Program-made: the position numbers and the translations under genes | Shown here: one piece after another, positions 1-7,879 of the stretch | How the letters are laid out: each line of letters starts with the position of its first letter | How positions within the stretch are numbered: position 1 is the stretch's first letter | Assembly (NCBI RefSeq): GCF_013359725.1 | Contig: NZ_JABFMW010000040.1 | Location: 1-33,836 of the forward strand | Reading direction: 5' to 3' | DNA: 33,836 nt | Origin: Pseudarthrobacter sp. C4D7 | GTDB lineage: Bacteria > Actinomycetota > Actinomycetes > Actinomycetales > Micrococcaceae | Notes under the pieces: generated by a model | Seen by the model: the letters and a program-made list of their open reading frames with translations, nothing else | Database searches by the model: none | Told to the model about the DNA's origin: nothing

Positions 1-44
1 TACTGCACCCGGGAGGGTGTGGGAGAGTAGGTCACCGCCGGAAC
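1..44 (+). rRNA. rrf: 5S ribosomal RNA, 3' end (partial)
   Basis: The first 44 bases match the conserved 3' third of actinobacterial 5S rRNA: the helix around CACCCGGGAGGGTGTGGG, then GAGAGTAGGTCACCGCCGG and the closing GGAAC. The 5' two thirds lie outside the window. In this group 5S is the last gene of an rRNA operon, so the window probably begins just after 16S and 23S genes. The strong hairpin at 54-88 fits the end of such an operon. The exact 3' nucleotide is uncertain by a few bases. Confidence 0.9.
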
Positions 45-53
45 ATCATTAAC

Positions 54-88
54 GGAAGGGCCCTGACAACGAACGTCAGGGCCCTTCC
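54..88 (+). terminator. rRNA operon terminator hairpin
   Basis: A perfect 14-bp stem (54-67 pairing with 75-88) with a 7-base loop, followed by CCATTT. It starts 10 bases after the 5S 3' end, as expected for the intrinsic terminator of an rRNA operon. The T-run is short, as is usual in high-GC actinobacteria. Confidence 0.85.
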
Positions 89-143
89 CCATTTAACCCC
101 ACACCGCAGGACGGCCAAGCGCCCGCGGGTAAGATTGACCCTC

Positions 144-665
144 ATGAGCAGCATCTTCAGCCACGCCCAGGATCCCTCCCACGACGAGAGCCGGGAGGCT
201 GCGGATCCCTTGGAGCCGGTGGTGAACTCTGTCCTGGTACCGGGTCCCGTGGCACGCGCCTTCGCCGGATTCACGGATCATGCACACCTGTGGTGGCCCC
301 TGGAGAAGCATGGTGTCTATGGAGCCGGCTCCTACGTGGAGTTTGAGGAGAACCTCATCCTTGAGTCCGCTGACGATGGCCGAACCAGTATCTGGGGGAC
401 ACTGGACGACTGGCAGCCGCCGCTCTCCTTCCACGCCACCTGGCACCCCGGAACAACGGCCCTGTGGTCCACCGAACTGCTGGTGGCCTTCCGTGCCGTC
501 GAAGCGGGGACGGAAGTGCGGGTGTTCCATGAAGGCTGGGAGGGGGCCGAAGATCCTGCTGCAGCCCGGGCTGAGTATGTGGAAGCCTGGCCGCTCATCC
601 TGGAAAGGTTTGCCCGGTTCATGGGCGCCGCCGGGGAGGACACCACAGCCGGCAGCTTGTCCTAG
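144..665 (+). CDS. SRPBCC (START/AHSA1-like) domain protein
   Basis: A 173-residue protein of the SRPBCC ligand-binding fold. After a polar N-terminal tail of about 25 residues comes a typical first strand and helix (VNSVLVPGPVARAFAGFTD), a Trp-rich turn (HLWWPLEK), a GTLDDWQPP stretch before a buried strand, and a final amphipathic helix (EAWPLILERFARFM). AHSA1-like members bind hydrophobic ligands or act as stress or resistance accessories, but the ligand cannot be read from sequence. An in-frame TTG lies at 135; I prefer ATG 144, with GGGTAAG about ten bases upstream. The gene directly follows the rRNA terminator. Its stop overlaps by 4 bases the stop of the convergent LacI gene. Confidence 0.75.
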   Translation: MSSIFSHAQDPSHDESREAADPLEPVVNSVLVPGPVARAFAGFTDHAHLWWPLEKHGVYGAGSYVEFEENLILESADDGRTSIWGTLDDWQPPLSFHATWHPGTTALWSTELLVAFRAVEAGTEVRVFHEGWEGAEDPAAARAEYVEAWPLILERFARFMGAAGEDTTAGSLS

Positions 666-1756
666 TCCGGCCTGCCCGCAGTGTCCGGTGGGACTGCCGT
701 GCTGTGCCTGATGACGAATTCGGTGGGATATTCCTGGTCCTGTGCCGCCGCGGCCGGCCGGCCGCCGTCGGCATCCACGCGGGCGCCATCAAGCAGCGCC
801 AAAGCGGTGCTGGCCGCCAGCTTCCCCTGGCCCCTCGGATCCTGGCTGACAGTGGTCAGCCCAAAGGTCTCTGCCAGGTCGTGTCCGTCGATTCCCACCA
901 CTGAAAGATCCTGCGGGACCTGAAGCCCGAAGTCGCGTGCGGCAAGCATGATGCCCACCGCCATCTCGTCCGAGGCGGCAAAGACGGCAGTGGGACGCTC
1001 AGCAGCTGATCCCAGCAACCTGCGGCCTGCCGCATACCCGCCCTGGATGGTGAAGTCGGCGGTGACCTGCCATTCAGGCTTCAACGCCAGACCAGCCGCC
1101 GCTATCGCCGCGGCGAAACCCCTTTGCCGAAGCCGTGGAAGCTTGAAGTCCCGGGTCAGTTCCGTGGCTCCCGTAAGGTGGGCGATCCGCGTGTGGCCCA
1201 GTCCAATCAGGTGGCGGGTGGCCATAGACGCCAGCCCTTCGTCGTCGATCCTGATGGTTGATGCTCCGGGCAGGGCGCCCCCGATGCCCACCATGGGACG
1301 GTGTACGGCCAGCAGCTGCCCGATTTCTTCCTCGCTGAGCACCAAGGCCACCGCGATCACGGCGTCCAGGCGTTTCCGCAGCAGAAAGTCGGTCAGGATG
1401 CTGTTGCGGCGTTCCGGCTGCTCGCCCACGTTGTACAGGGTCAGGTCATAGCCGGCGTCGAGCAGCGTCTCCGAGACTCCCTCCAGCACCGAGGAAAAAT
1501 ACCAGCGCTGAACGTTGGGTACCACCAGTCCAAGGTTGTGGCTTCGTCCCGATGCGAGGCTTGACGCATGGTAGGACGGGACGAAGCCCAGTTCGTTGGC
1601 TGCCTCCTGTGCGAGGCGGCGGCTTCTGGAAGAGACATTGGTCTTGCCGCTCAAGGCGCGGGAAACCGTGGCCACCGACAGGCCGGCCCTGCTGGCAACT
1701 TCTTTGATGCCTGGCACGGTCAGTACGCTGCTGGGTCCGGTCCAAGCTGTATCCAC
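662..1756 (-). CDS. LacI-family transcriptional regulator of the adjacent GH13 glucosidase
   Basis: 364 residues. A LacI-type helix-turn-helix with hinge lies at about residues 16-65 (IKEVASRAGLSVATVSRALSG, then LGFVPSYHASSLASGRS). A periplasmic-binding-protein-like effector domain follows (LGLVVPNV near 75; the family hallmarks FAASDEMAVGIM and VVGIDGHDLAE further on). It presumably binds a sugar or sugar phosphate and controls operators by allostery. The start overlaps the end of the glucosidase by 37 bases, so the two are probably one transcript, with the regulator downstream of its target. Two LacI-type operators lie upstream of the glucosidase (3483-3496 and 3550-3563) and are the likely binding sites. 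The inducer is unknown; an alpha-glucoside such as maltose, isomaltose or sucrose is inferred from the neighbour. Confidence 0.88.
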   Translation of the reverse strand: MDTAWTGPSSVLTVPGIKEVASRAGLSVATVSRALSGKTNVSSRSRRLAQEAANELGFVPSYHASSLASGRSHNLGLVVPNVQRWYFSSVLEGVSETLLDAGYDLTLYNVGEQPERRNSILTDFLLRKRLDAVIAVALVLSEEEIGQLLAVHRPMVGIGGALPGASTIRIDDEGLASMATRHLIGLGHTRIAHLTGATELTRDFKLPRLRQRGFAAAIAAAGLALKPEWQVTADFTIQGGYAAGRRLLGSAAERPTAVFAASDEMAVGIMLAARDFGLQVPQDLSVVGIDGHDLAETFGLTTVSQDPRGQGKLAASTALALLDGARVDADGGRPAAAAQDQEYPTEFVIRHSTAVPPDTAGRPD

Positions 1757-3450
1757 GCGGTCTCACCGGAGGCGAGGGCGTTGCCGGGACCGGCCGGCTG
1801 GCTCCGGATCAGGACGTGGCCCGCGGGCATCTCCAGCGGCTCATGGTTCAGGTTCATAATCACCAGCGTAGTGCCGTTCACATAGCCCAGGGAGTAACCC
1901 GTGCACCAGTCCTCAGCCCATGACAGGGATCCCCTGCCCAGGTCCAGTTCCCGCCGGCGGGCCAGGGCGTCACGGTACAGCGACAAATGCGACGACGGTG
2001 ATTGCGCCTGCACGTCCCTCGCCAATTCCTTGAAGGACTCCGGAATAGGGAGCCAAGGCTCGCTTCCCGGGCCAAACCCCAGATGCTGTTCTTCGCCCCG
2101 CCATGGCAACGGCACCCGGCAGCCGTCGCGGCCAAGCCGCTGGCCGCCGGTGCGGGCGTAAGTGGGGTCCTGGCGCAGGTGGTCCGGAATGTCGATTCCG
2201 TCCGGCAGTCCCAGCTCCTCGCCCTGGTAGAGGTAGGCGGCGCCGGGCAGGCCAAGCATGAACATCGAAGCGGCTGCGGCCCGGCGGCGGCCCAGGTGGT
2301 GGTCCGGCTGGTGATCTGCCGGGCCGATGCCGTCCCCGTCCCGCGGACCGAGTCCGTTGTACCCGAATCGGCTGGCGTGGCGGACCACGTCGTGGTTGGA
2401 CAGCACCCAGGTGCTGGGAGCGCCCACCCCGTCAAGGACTGTCAGGGAGTCGGTGATGACCGAGCGGAGCCGGTAGACGTCCAGGCCTGCGTGGAGGTAT
2501 GGGAAATTGAATGCCTGGTGCATCTCGTCCGGGCGTACCCAGTGTGCCAGGCGGTGGAGGTCCACGCTGGCCTCCGCGCAGAGGATCCGGTCAGGTCCGT
2601 ACTCATCCAGGACCAGGCGCCAGGCGCGGTAGATATCGTGCACGGCCGGTTGGCCGAACATGGGTGCTTCGTGGCCGGGGTACCCGTCGCTGCTGCCGCC
2701 GTCGGCACGGCCGCCCCAGGCCGGCAGCCCGGGGGCCTTCACCAGCGCGTGGGCCACGTCAACCCGGAAGCCCGAGACGCCGCGGTCCAGCCAGAAACGC
2801 AGCACGCGTTCGAACTCTGCGTGGACGGCGGGGTTGTCCCAGTTGAAGTCCGGCTGCGAGGAATCAAAGAGGTGCAGGTACCACTGACCGGGTTCGCCGT
2901 CTGTTCCGGCCACCCGGGTCCAGGCGGGTCCGCCAAAGTGGGACTGCCAGTTGTTGGGCGGTTCCTGCCCGTACAGGCCGGTCCCATCCCGGAAGATGAA
3001 CATGTCCCGCTCGGGGCTTCCGGCCGGCGAGGCAAGGGCAGCCTGGAACGCGGGATGCTGCGCGGAGCAGTGGTTGGGGACCAGGTCCACGATGACCCGC
3101 AGTCCCAGGCGGTGCGATTCGGCCATCATGACGTCGAAATCGCCGAGCGTGCCAAAGATAGGGTCCACATCGCAGTAGTCGCTGACGTCATAGCCGGCAT
3201 CCCGCTGCGGGGAACGGAAGAAGGGGGACAGCCACACGGCGTCCACGCCCAGATCCGCCAGGTGTGGCAACTCCTCGGTGATTCCCGCGAGGTCACCGAT
3301 GCCGTCGCCGTTGAGGTCACGGAATGACCGGGGGTACACCTGGTAGATGACAGCGGAACGCCACCATCCCGGGACCTGGTCAGCAGCATGGATGAGCGTC
3401 AGGGGACCAGCACTGACCGAAGTGTCCTGGGTCACAGTATCGACAGACAT
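1720..3450 (-). CDS. Glycoside hydrolase family 13 alpha-glucosidase (oligo-1,6-glucosidase type)
   Basis: A cytoplasmic alpha-glucosidase that hydrolyses short alpha-glucosides to glucose. There is no signal peptide. The GH13 regions are all present; numbering is from the longer possible start at 3483. Region I is DLVPNH (133-138). Region II is GFRVDVAHA, with nucleophile D242. The acid/base is E304 in CAEAS. The transition-state Asp is D365 in LSNHDVV. The opening VIYQVYPRSFRDLNGDGIGDL is typical of the oligo-1,6-glucosidase/sucrose-hydrolase subfamilies. Start choice is open. ATG 3483 has a GGAAG upstream, but this codon lies inside a LacI-type operator, so I favour ATG 3450 (576 residues, MSVDTVTQD). 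A LacI regulator follows, overlapping by 37 bases. No sugar transporter is adjacent. Exact substrate is uncertain. Confidence 0.9.
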   Translation of the reverse strand: MSVDTVTQDTSVSAGPLTLIHAADQVPGWWRSAVIYQVYPRSFRDLNGDGIGDLAGITEELPHLADLGVDAVWLSPFFRSPQRDAGYDVSDYCDVDPIFGTLGDFDVMMAESHRLGLRVIVDLVPNHCSAQHPAFQAALASPAGSPERDMFIFRDGTGLYGQEPPNNWQSHFGGPAWTRVAGTDGEPGQWYLHLFDSSQPDFNWDNPAVHAEFERVLRFWLDRGVSGFRVDVAHALVKAPGLPAWGGRADGGSSDGYPGHEAPMFGQPAVHDIYRAWRLVLDEYGPDRILCAEASVDLHRLAHWVRPDEMHQAFNFPYLHAGLDVYRLRSVITDSLTVLDGVGAPSTWVLSNHDVVRHASRFGYNGLGPRDGDGIGPADHQPDHHLGRRRAAAASMFMLGLPGAAYLYQGEELGLPDGIDIPDHLRQDPTYARTGGQRLGRDGCRVPLPWRGEEQHLGFGPGSEPWLPIPESFKELARDVQAQSPSSHLSLYRDALARRRELDLGRGSLSWAEDWCTGYSLGYVNGTTLVIMNLNHEPLEMPAGHVLIRSQPAGPGNALASGETAWIQLGPDPAAY

Positions 3451-3482
3451 GGAAGTCAGCATAACCGTCAGGAACGATTTCA

Positions 3483-3496
3483 TGAAAACGCTTCCA
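3483..3496. promoter_or_regulatory. LacI-type operator O1 before the GH13 gene
   Basis: TGAAAACGCTTCCA, a 14-base imperfect palindrome centred on CG, with the spacing of the general LacI/GalR operator. Flanking bases extend the symmetry to CATG...CATG (3481-3498). It overlaps the upstream-most ATG of the glucosidase. Confidence 0.65.
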
Positions 3497-3549
3497 TGTT
3501 TGTTTCACAGGGCCGGGATCCTCTGTCTGCATCATTTGTCCAATTCAAC

Positions 3550-3563
3550 TGGAAGCGATTACA
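3550..3563. promoter_or_regulatory. LacI-type operator O2 before the GH13 gene
   Basis: TGGAAGCGATTACA, the same palindrome class as O1 with centre CG at 3556-3557. It lies 67 bp from the centre of O1, in the 154-base gap between the glucosidase and the divergent FAD oxidase. It could serve a DNA loop or affect both promoters. Confidence 0.55.
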
Positions 3564-3637
3564 AGCAGCCGCCGCCAGGCCTTTCGAGGCAGCGGACCTA
3601 GACTGGGACGGTATGTCCGACGACGGGTGGAGGCTTT

Positions 3638-5008
3638 GTGGGAAGCATCGTTGACGAGCTGGAAGCTGTCCTGGCTCCGGGCCAGGTGGACACCGGCGAG
3701 GTGTCGCTGCGCCGGTACGCCGTTGACCAGGCGCCGGTCATCGATTTCCAGCTTCCGCTGGCTGTGGTGTTCGCCGAATCAGTGGCCGATGTGCAGGCGG
3801 TGGTGACGGCCTGCCGGAACACCGGGGTGGCGATCGTTCCCCGGGGCGCCGGAACCGGCGTGTCCGGCGGCGCCCATGCCACCAGGAACTGCATCATCCT
3901 CTCGCTGGAGCGGATGGACCGGATCCTCGCCCTGAACCCGGAAGACGAAACGGCCCAGGTGGAGCCGGGCGTCATCAATGCCGTGCTCAACGAAGCCGCT
4001 GCGGAGCATGGCCTCATGTACGCCCCGGACCCCGCCAGCTTCCGGAGCTCCACGATCGGCGGCAACGTGGCGACCAACGCCGGCGGCCTCCGGTGCGCCA
4101 AGTACGGGGTCACCAGGGACTCGGTCCTGGCGCTGGACGTCGTCCTGGCGGACGGTTCGCTCATCCATACCGGCCACCAGACCTTCAAGGGCGTGGCAGG
4201 CTATGACCTCACCGGCCTTTTCGTGGGGTCCGAGGGCACCCTGGGCATCGTCGTCGGAATCACCGTGCGGCTGAAGTACCTGCCCCGGGACGTCCACACG
4301 GTCGCCGCGTTTTATCCGGATTTCAGGCAGGCCGCCGCCGGCGTCATGGCGGTGGGAAGGGCCCGTGTCCAGCCCGCCATCATGGAACTGCTCGACGGCG
4401 GTACGCTGGCCCAGCTCGACGACATCCACGGGTCCGACCTCACCGCCCGCGGGAAATCGCTGCTGCTGATCCAGACCGACGGGTTCGGGGCTGCCGCGGA
4501 AGCGGACGTGGTGCGCCAGGTGCTGCGCGGCAGCGGGGCCACCGTCAGCACCGAGGCCAGCGCCGAAGCCGAGCGCCTGGTGGAGCTGCGGCGGCACAGC
4601 AGGGGAACCGAGGTGGACGACGAGTACCGGGTGGGCGAGGATGTCGCCGTTCCCCGCTCCCGCCTGGTGGACTACGTCGCGGCGCTGGAGGCCATGGCCG
4701 CCACGCAGCGGGTGCATCTGAAAGTGGTGGCGCACGCCGGGGACGGAAACCTGCACCCCACCTTCTGGATCGACCGGGAGGGGCCGGACGTGGAGGCCGG
4801 CGCCATGGAACGGCTCCAGGCAGCCCTGGACGAGTCCATCACCGCTGCCCTGGCCATGGGCGGCACCATCACGGGGGAGCACGGTGTGGGCCAGTACAAG
4901 CTGCGCTGGCTGGGCCAGGAGCAGCCCGGGCCCATCCGGGAACTCCAGCGCAGGATCAAGGACCTGTTCGATCCTGCCGGCGTCCTGAACCCGGGAAAGG
5001 CTATCTAG
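3638..5008 (+). CDS. FAD-linked oxidase, GlcD / D-lactate dehydrogenase type
   Basis: 456 residues, the usual length of GlcD-like FAD oxidases. It oxidises a 2-hydroxy acid (glycolate, D-lactate or similar) to the 2-keto acid. An N-terminal FAD_binding_4 (PCMH-type) domain spans about 40-218, with PRGAGTGVSGGA (68-79) and GGNVATNAGGLRCAKYG (141-157). The C-terminal FAD-oxidase domain has HAGDGNLHP (366-374) and GEHGVGQYK (413-421). It ends in the family-typical LFDPAGVLNPGK. The start is GTG 3638, four bases after GGTGGAGG; an ATG at 3613 is out of frame. No GlcE/GlcF or electron-transfer partner is adjacent, so substrate and acceptor are open. The stop is 3 bases from that of the convergent DUF4032 gene, with no room for a separate terminator. 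Confidence 0.9.
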   Translation: MGSIVDELEAVLAPGQVDTGEVSLRRYAVDQAPVIDFQLPLAVVFAESVADVQAVVTACRNTGVAIVPRGAGTGVSGGAHATRNCIILSLERMDRILALNPEDETAQVEPGVINAVLNEAAAEHGLMYAPDPASFRSSTIGGNVATNAGGLRCAKYGVTRDSVLALDVVLADGSLIHTGHQTFKGVAGYDLTGLFVGSEGTLGIVVGITVRLKYLPRDVHTVAAFYPDFRQAAAGVMAVGRARVQPAIMELLDGGTLAQLDDIHGSDLTARGKSLLLIQTDGFGAAAEADVVRQVLRGSGATVSTEASAEAERLVELRRHSRGTEVDDEYRVGEDVAVPRSRLVDYVAALEAMAATQRVHLKVVAHAGDGNLHPTFWIDREGPDVEAGAMERLQAALDESITAALAMGGTITGEHGVGQYKLRWLGQEQPGPIRELQRRIKDLFDPAGVLNPGKAI

Positions 5009-5011
5009 GGC

Positions 5012-6430
5012 TCAGTCGTCCGAATCCGGGTATTCGTCCTCTGACTCATCTGCGCCGTAACGGGACTCCTCAGTCTCCACCTCGAGGATTTTCAGCAGCT
5101 CGGTGTCCGGGTTGAGCATGATCGCTGCCTCGTCCCTCCGGTGCCGGAGGATCGAATCGATGTAGGACTGGACCGCTTCCGCCAAGGGAATGTGGCGTTC
5201 CTGCTTCTCGGACATGTACCACCGGTGCTCCAGGACCTCATGGACCACCTCGGCGTGCTCGAGCTTGCCGGAGAGATCGCGGGGGATGGAACGCACAATC
5301 GGTTCGAAGATCTGGCTCACCCAGAGGTGCGCGCTGTATTCCTCGTCCATCTCCGGGTTGTTGTCCGCCCGGAACGAGTCCATGTCATTGAGGAGCCGGC
5401 GGGCCTGGTTCTCCTGGGCATCCAGGCCGGTCAGCCGCAGCAGCCGCCGCTGGTGGTGTCCAGCGTCCACCACCTTGGGCTGGAGCTGGATGGTGGAGCC
5501 GTTCTGGGTGGTCTTGATGGCGTATTCCTCGACGTCGAAGCCGAGTTCGTTCAGGCGCCGGATGCGGGCGCCCACCCGCCAGCGTTCGCCCAGCTCGAAG
5601 GATTCCTTCTCGGTCAGTTCCGCCCAGAGGCGGCGGTAGCTGTCCATGATCAGTTCGCTGGTGGCCACGGGGTCCACCTTTTCCTCGATGAGGCCGCCGT
5701 CCAGCAGGTCCATCAGTTCGCCGGCGATGTTGACCCGGGCAATCTCAAGGTCGTATTCGCGCTGTCCTGTAGAGAGGTCCGGGTACAGCTCCCCGGTTTC
5801 GGCGTCCACCAAATAGGCGGCGAAAGCTCCGGCGTCGCGGCGGAAGAGGGTATTGGACAGGGACACGTCACCCCAGTAGAAACCGATGAGGTGCAGCCGG
5901 ACCAGCAACAGCGCCTGCGCGTCGATCAGCCGGGTGAGGGTGTCCTTGCGCAGCATCTGGGAAAACAGCGCGCGGTAGGGCATGGAGAACTTCAGGTGCC
6001 GCGTCACAAGGACGGGGTTGAGCGGGCGTCCGTCCGGAGTGGTCCGCCCGGTGATCACGGCGACCGGCTCCACGCACGGCACATCGAAACGGGCCAGCTT
6101 GCGGAGCATGTGGTACTCGTGGCGGGCCACATGCTCGGAGGTTTCCTTGATGGCGATGACGGAGCCGCCCAGGTGGGCGAAGCGCACGATGTGCCGGGAG
6201 ATGCCGCGGGGGAGTGCCGCCAGGTATTGCGCAGGCCACTCCTCGAGGGCGATGTGCCAGGGCAGGTCCAGCAGCTCCGGGTCCGCTGCCGCCGCGGTGA
6301 TGTTCAGTGACGAGGCTACCGAGGCCGCCTTGTTGTCATCGGCGCTGGCCGCGACGAACCGCGGCAGCTTGCCGATCTGCGCGTAGTCGGTGGGTTCGTC
6401 GTGCCACTGGGCGCTGTATTCCTCGGTCAT
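5012..6430 (-). CDS. DUF4032 protein with kinase-like fold residues
   Basis: 472 residues, matching the actinobacterial DUF4032 family of unknown function, whose N-terminal half is related to lipopolysaccharide-kinase-type protein kinase folds. Kinase landmarks visible in order: VIAIK with K95; E105 in RHEYHML, at helix-C position; WGDVSLSN with D188 and N193, at the catalytic-loop position; and VDAE with D209, at the metal-binding DFG position. The C-terminal half (about 240-460) is helical and acidic, ending in a Glu/Asp-rich tail. No membrane segment or signal peptide is seen. ATG 6430 has GGAAG about ten bases upstream. A phosphotransferase role is inference; no substrate is suggested by the neighbours. 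Confidence 0.8.
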   Translation of the reverse strand: MTEEYSAQWHDEPTDYAQIGKLPRFVAASADDNKAASVASSLNITAAAADPELLDLPWHIALEEWPAQYLAALPRGISRHIVRFAHLGGSVIAIKETSEHVARHEYHMLRKLARFDVPCVEPVAVITGRTTPDGRPLNPVLVTRHLKFSMPYRALFSQMLRKDTLTRLIDAQALLLVRLHLIGFYWGDVSLSNTLFRRDAGAFAAYLVDAETGELYPDLSTGQREYDLEIARVNIAGELMDLLDGGLIEEKVDPVATSELIMDSYRRLWAELTEKESFELGERWRVGARIRRLNELGFDVEEYAIKTTQNGSTIQLQPKVVDAGHHQRRLLRLTGLDAQENQARRLLNDMDSFRADNNPEMDEEYSAHLWVSQIFEPIVRSIPRDLSGKLEHAEVVHEVLEHRWYMSEKQERHIPLAEAVQSYIDSILRHRRDEAAIMLNPDTELLKILEVETEESRYGADESEDEYPDSDD

Positions 6431-6490
6431 GGGTCAATTCTTCCGTACTCTGGGCAGCGCGGCTAAATTTTGTGCACGCACCGTTAAAGG

Positions 6491-6537
6491 CCGACGGCGG
6501 CCCGCACCATTTGCGAAAAGGTGCGGGCCGCCGTCGG
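6491..6537 (-). terminator. Strong terminator after the sugar-ABC ATPase gene
   Basis: A perfect 18-bp GC-rich stem (6491-6508 with 6520-6537) and an 11-base loop, followed on the minus strand by CCTTTAACGG. It lies 43 bases past the stop of the ATPase gene and probably protects DUF4032 from read-through. Confidence 0.75.
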
Positions 6538-6539
6538 TT

Positions 6540-6571
6540 GCGTGGGCGGGCCTCCGGTGGAGGGCCCACGC
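6540..6571 (-). terminator. Second hairpin after the sugar-ABC ATPase gene
   Basis: GCGTGGGC (6540-6547) pairs with GCCCACGC (6564-6571), with an inner CCTCC/GGAGG stem. It directly precedes the 18-bp hairpin, so the ATPase mRNA ends in two hairpins in series. This one has no T-run and may act as an mRNA-stabilising element. Confidence 0.45.
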
Positions 6572-6579
6572 GGGCACAA

Positions 6580-7662
6580 TTAGTCGCCCAGGCGCAGGCC
6601 GGTCTTGGTGTCGAACAGGTGCACGTGGCCCGACTGCGGACGGACGTAGATGACCTCGCCCTTCATCGGAGGACGGCGGCCGTCGACGCGGGCCACGATG
6701 TCGTGGTCCTTGCCGTCAAGGTTGGTGTGGCCGTAGACGTAGGCGTCGGCGCCGAGTTCTTCGACGACGTCCACCTCCACCTTCAGGCCTTCACCCTGCG
6801 GAGCGGTTTCCAGGTCCTCGGGGCGGGAGCCCAGCGTGACCGTGGAGCCGTGGGCGCCTTCCAGGACATCGCGCGGCACGGGGTACACGGTGCCGCCGAA
6901 CTGGACGCCGCCGTCAACCACGGGAAGCTCCAGCAGGTTCATGGCAGGGGAGCCGATGAAGCCTGCAACGAAGACGTTCTTGGGGCGGTCGTACAGGTTG
7001 CGCGGGGTGTCCACCTGCTGCAGCAGGCCGTCCTTCAGCACGGCGACACGGTCACCCATGGTCATGGCCTCAACCTGGTCGTGCGTCACGTAAACGGTGG
7101 TGACGCCCAGGCGGCGGGTCAGGGACGCGATCTGGGTGCGGGTCTGGACGCGGAGCTTGGCGTCCAAGTTGGACAGCGGCTCATCCATGAGGAAGACCTG
7201 CGGGTTACGGACGATCGCGCGGCCCATGGCAACACGCTGGCGCTGGCCACCGGAGAGTGCCTTCGGCTTGCGGTCCAGGTACTGCTCAAGGTCGAGGAGC
7301 TTGGCGGCTTCACGGACGCGCTCGGCGCGCTCTTCCTTGGAGACACCGGCGATCTTCAGGGCAAAGCCCATGTTGTCGGCCACAGTCATGTGCGGGTACA
7401 GCGCATAGTTCTGGAAAACCATGGCGATGTCGCGGTCCTTCGGCGGAACATCGGTGACGTCACGGTCACCGATCAGGATGCGGCCGGCGTTGACGTCCTC
7501 AAGGCCTGCGAGCATGCGCAGCGAGGTGGACTTGCCGCAACCGGAGGGTCCCACGAGGACCAGGAATTCGCCATCGGCGATGTCGATGTTGAGCTTATCG
7601 ACGGCGGGCTTATCTGTGCCCGGGTACAGACGCGTAGCGTTATCAAAAGTAACTGTAGCCAC
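6580..7662 (-). CDS. msmK: Shared sugar-ABC-importer ATPase (MsiK/MsmK/UgpC type)
   Basis: 360 residues, a complete CUT1-family ATPase that drives carbohydrate importers from the cytoplasmic face. Walker A is GPSGCGKS (38-45), Q-loop Q84, signature LSGGQRQR (136-143), Walker B VFLMDEP (156-162) and switch H194. A regulatory MalK/TOBE-like domain of about 120 residues closes the protein. I chose GTG 7662 (MATVTFDNA, typical for the family), nine bases after AAGGGA; the longer frame from 7680 includes this ribosome binding site. No permease or binding protein is adjacent. Such stand-alone ATPases in actinobacteria (MsiK in Streptomyces) serve several importers. A small 6-bp hairpin (7680-7697) lies just before the ribosome binding site. 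Confidence 0.93.
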   Translation of the reverse strand: MATVTFDNATRLYPGTDKPAVDKLNIDIADGEFLVLVGPSGCGKSTSLRMLAGLEDVNAGRILIGDRDVTDVPPKDRDIAMVFQNYALYPHMTVADNMGFALKIAGVSKEERAERVREAAKLLDLEQYLDRKPKALSGGQRQRVAMGRAIVRNPQVFLMDEPLSNLDAKLRVQTRTQIASLTRRLGVTTVYVTHDQVEAMTMGDRVAVLKDGLLQQVDTPRNLYDRPKNVFVAGFIGSPAMNLLELPVVDGGVQFGGTVYPVPRDVLEGAHGSTVTLGSRPEDLETAPQGEGLKVEVDVVEELGADAYVYGHTNLDGKDHDIVARVDGRRPPMKGEVIYVRPQSGHVHLFDTKTGLRLGD

Positions 7663-7792
7663 AGTTATCAATCCCTTCACCGGCAGGTACGTGCCGGACG
7701 ATCCGTTGTGAATGGTTCATATTTATTCAGTTGTGTTCCTGCAAAGTGCTCCAGGCCTGGACCCGGAGCACACAGTGACGCCACACGCTGGT

Positions 7793-7808
7793 TGTGCGCC
7801 ACATCACA
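7793..7808. promoter_or_regulatory. Candidate CRP/GlxR-type site upstream of msmK
   Basis: TGTGCGCCACATCACA fits TGTGA-N6-TCACA with one mismatch (9 of 10). It lies 131 bases before the chosen msmK start, within the 217-base gap between otsB and msmK. CRP-family regulators (GlxR in corynebacteria) control carbohydrate uptake through such sites. I could not place a clear promoter, so position relative to it is unknown. Confidence 0.4.
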
Positions 7809-7879
7809 CACAGAGTATGCCAGAAATTGCGCTTATTGGCATAAATGTTACAAACGTCACAGCAGCCGCAGGCGGCCGC

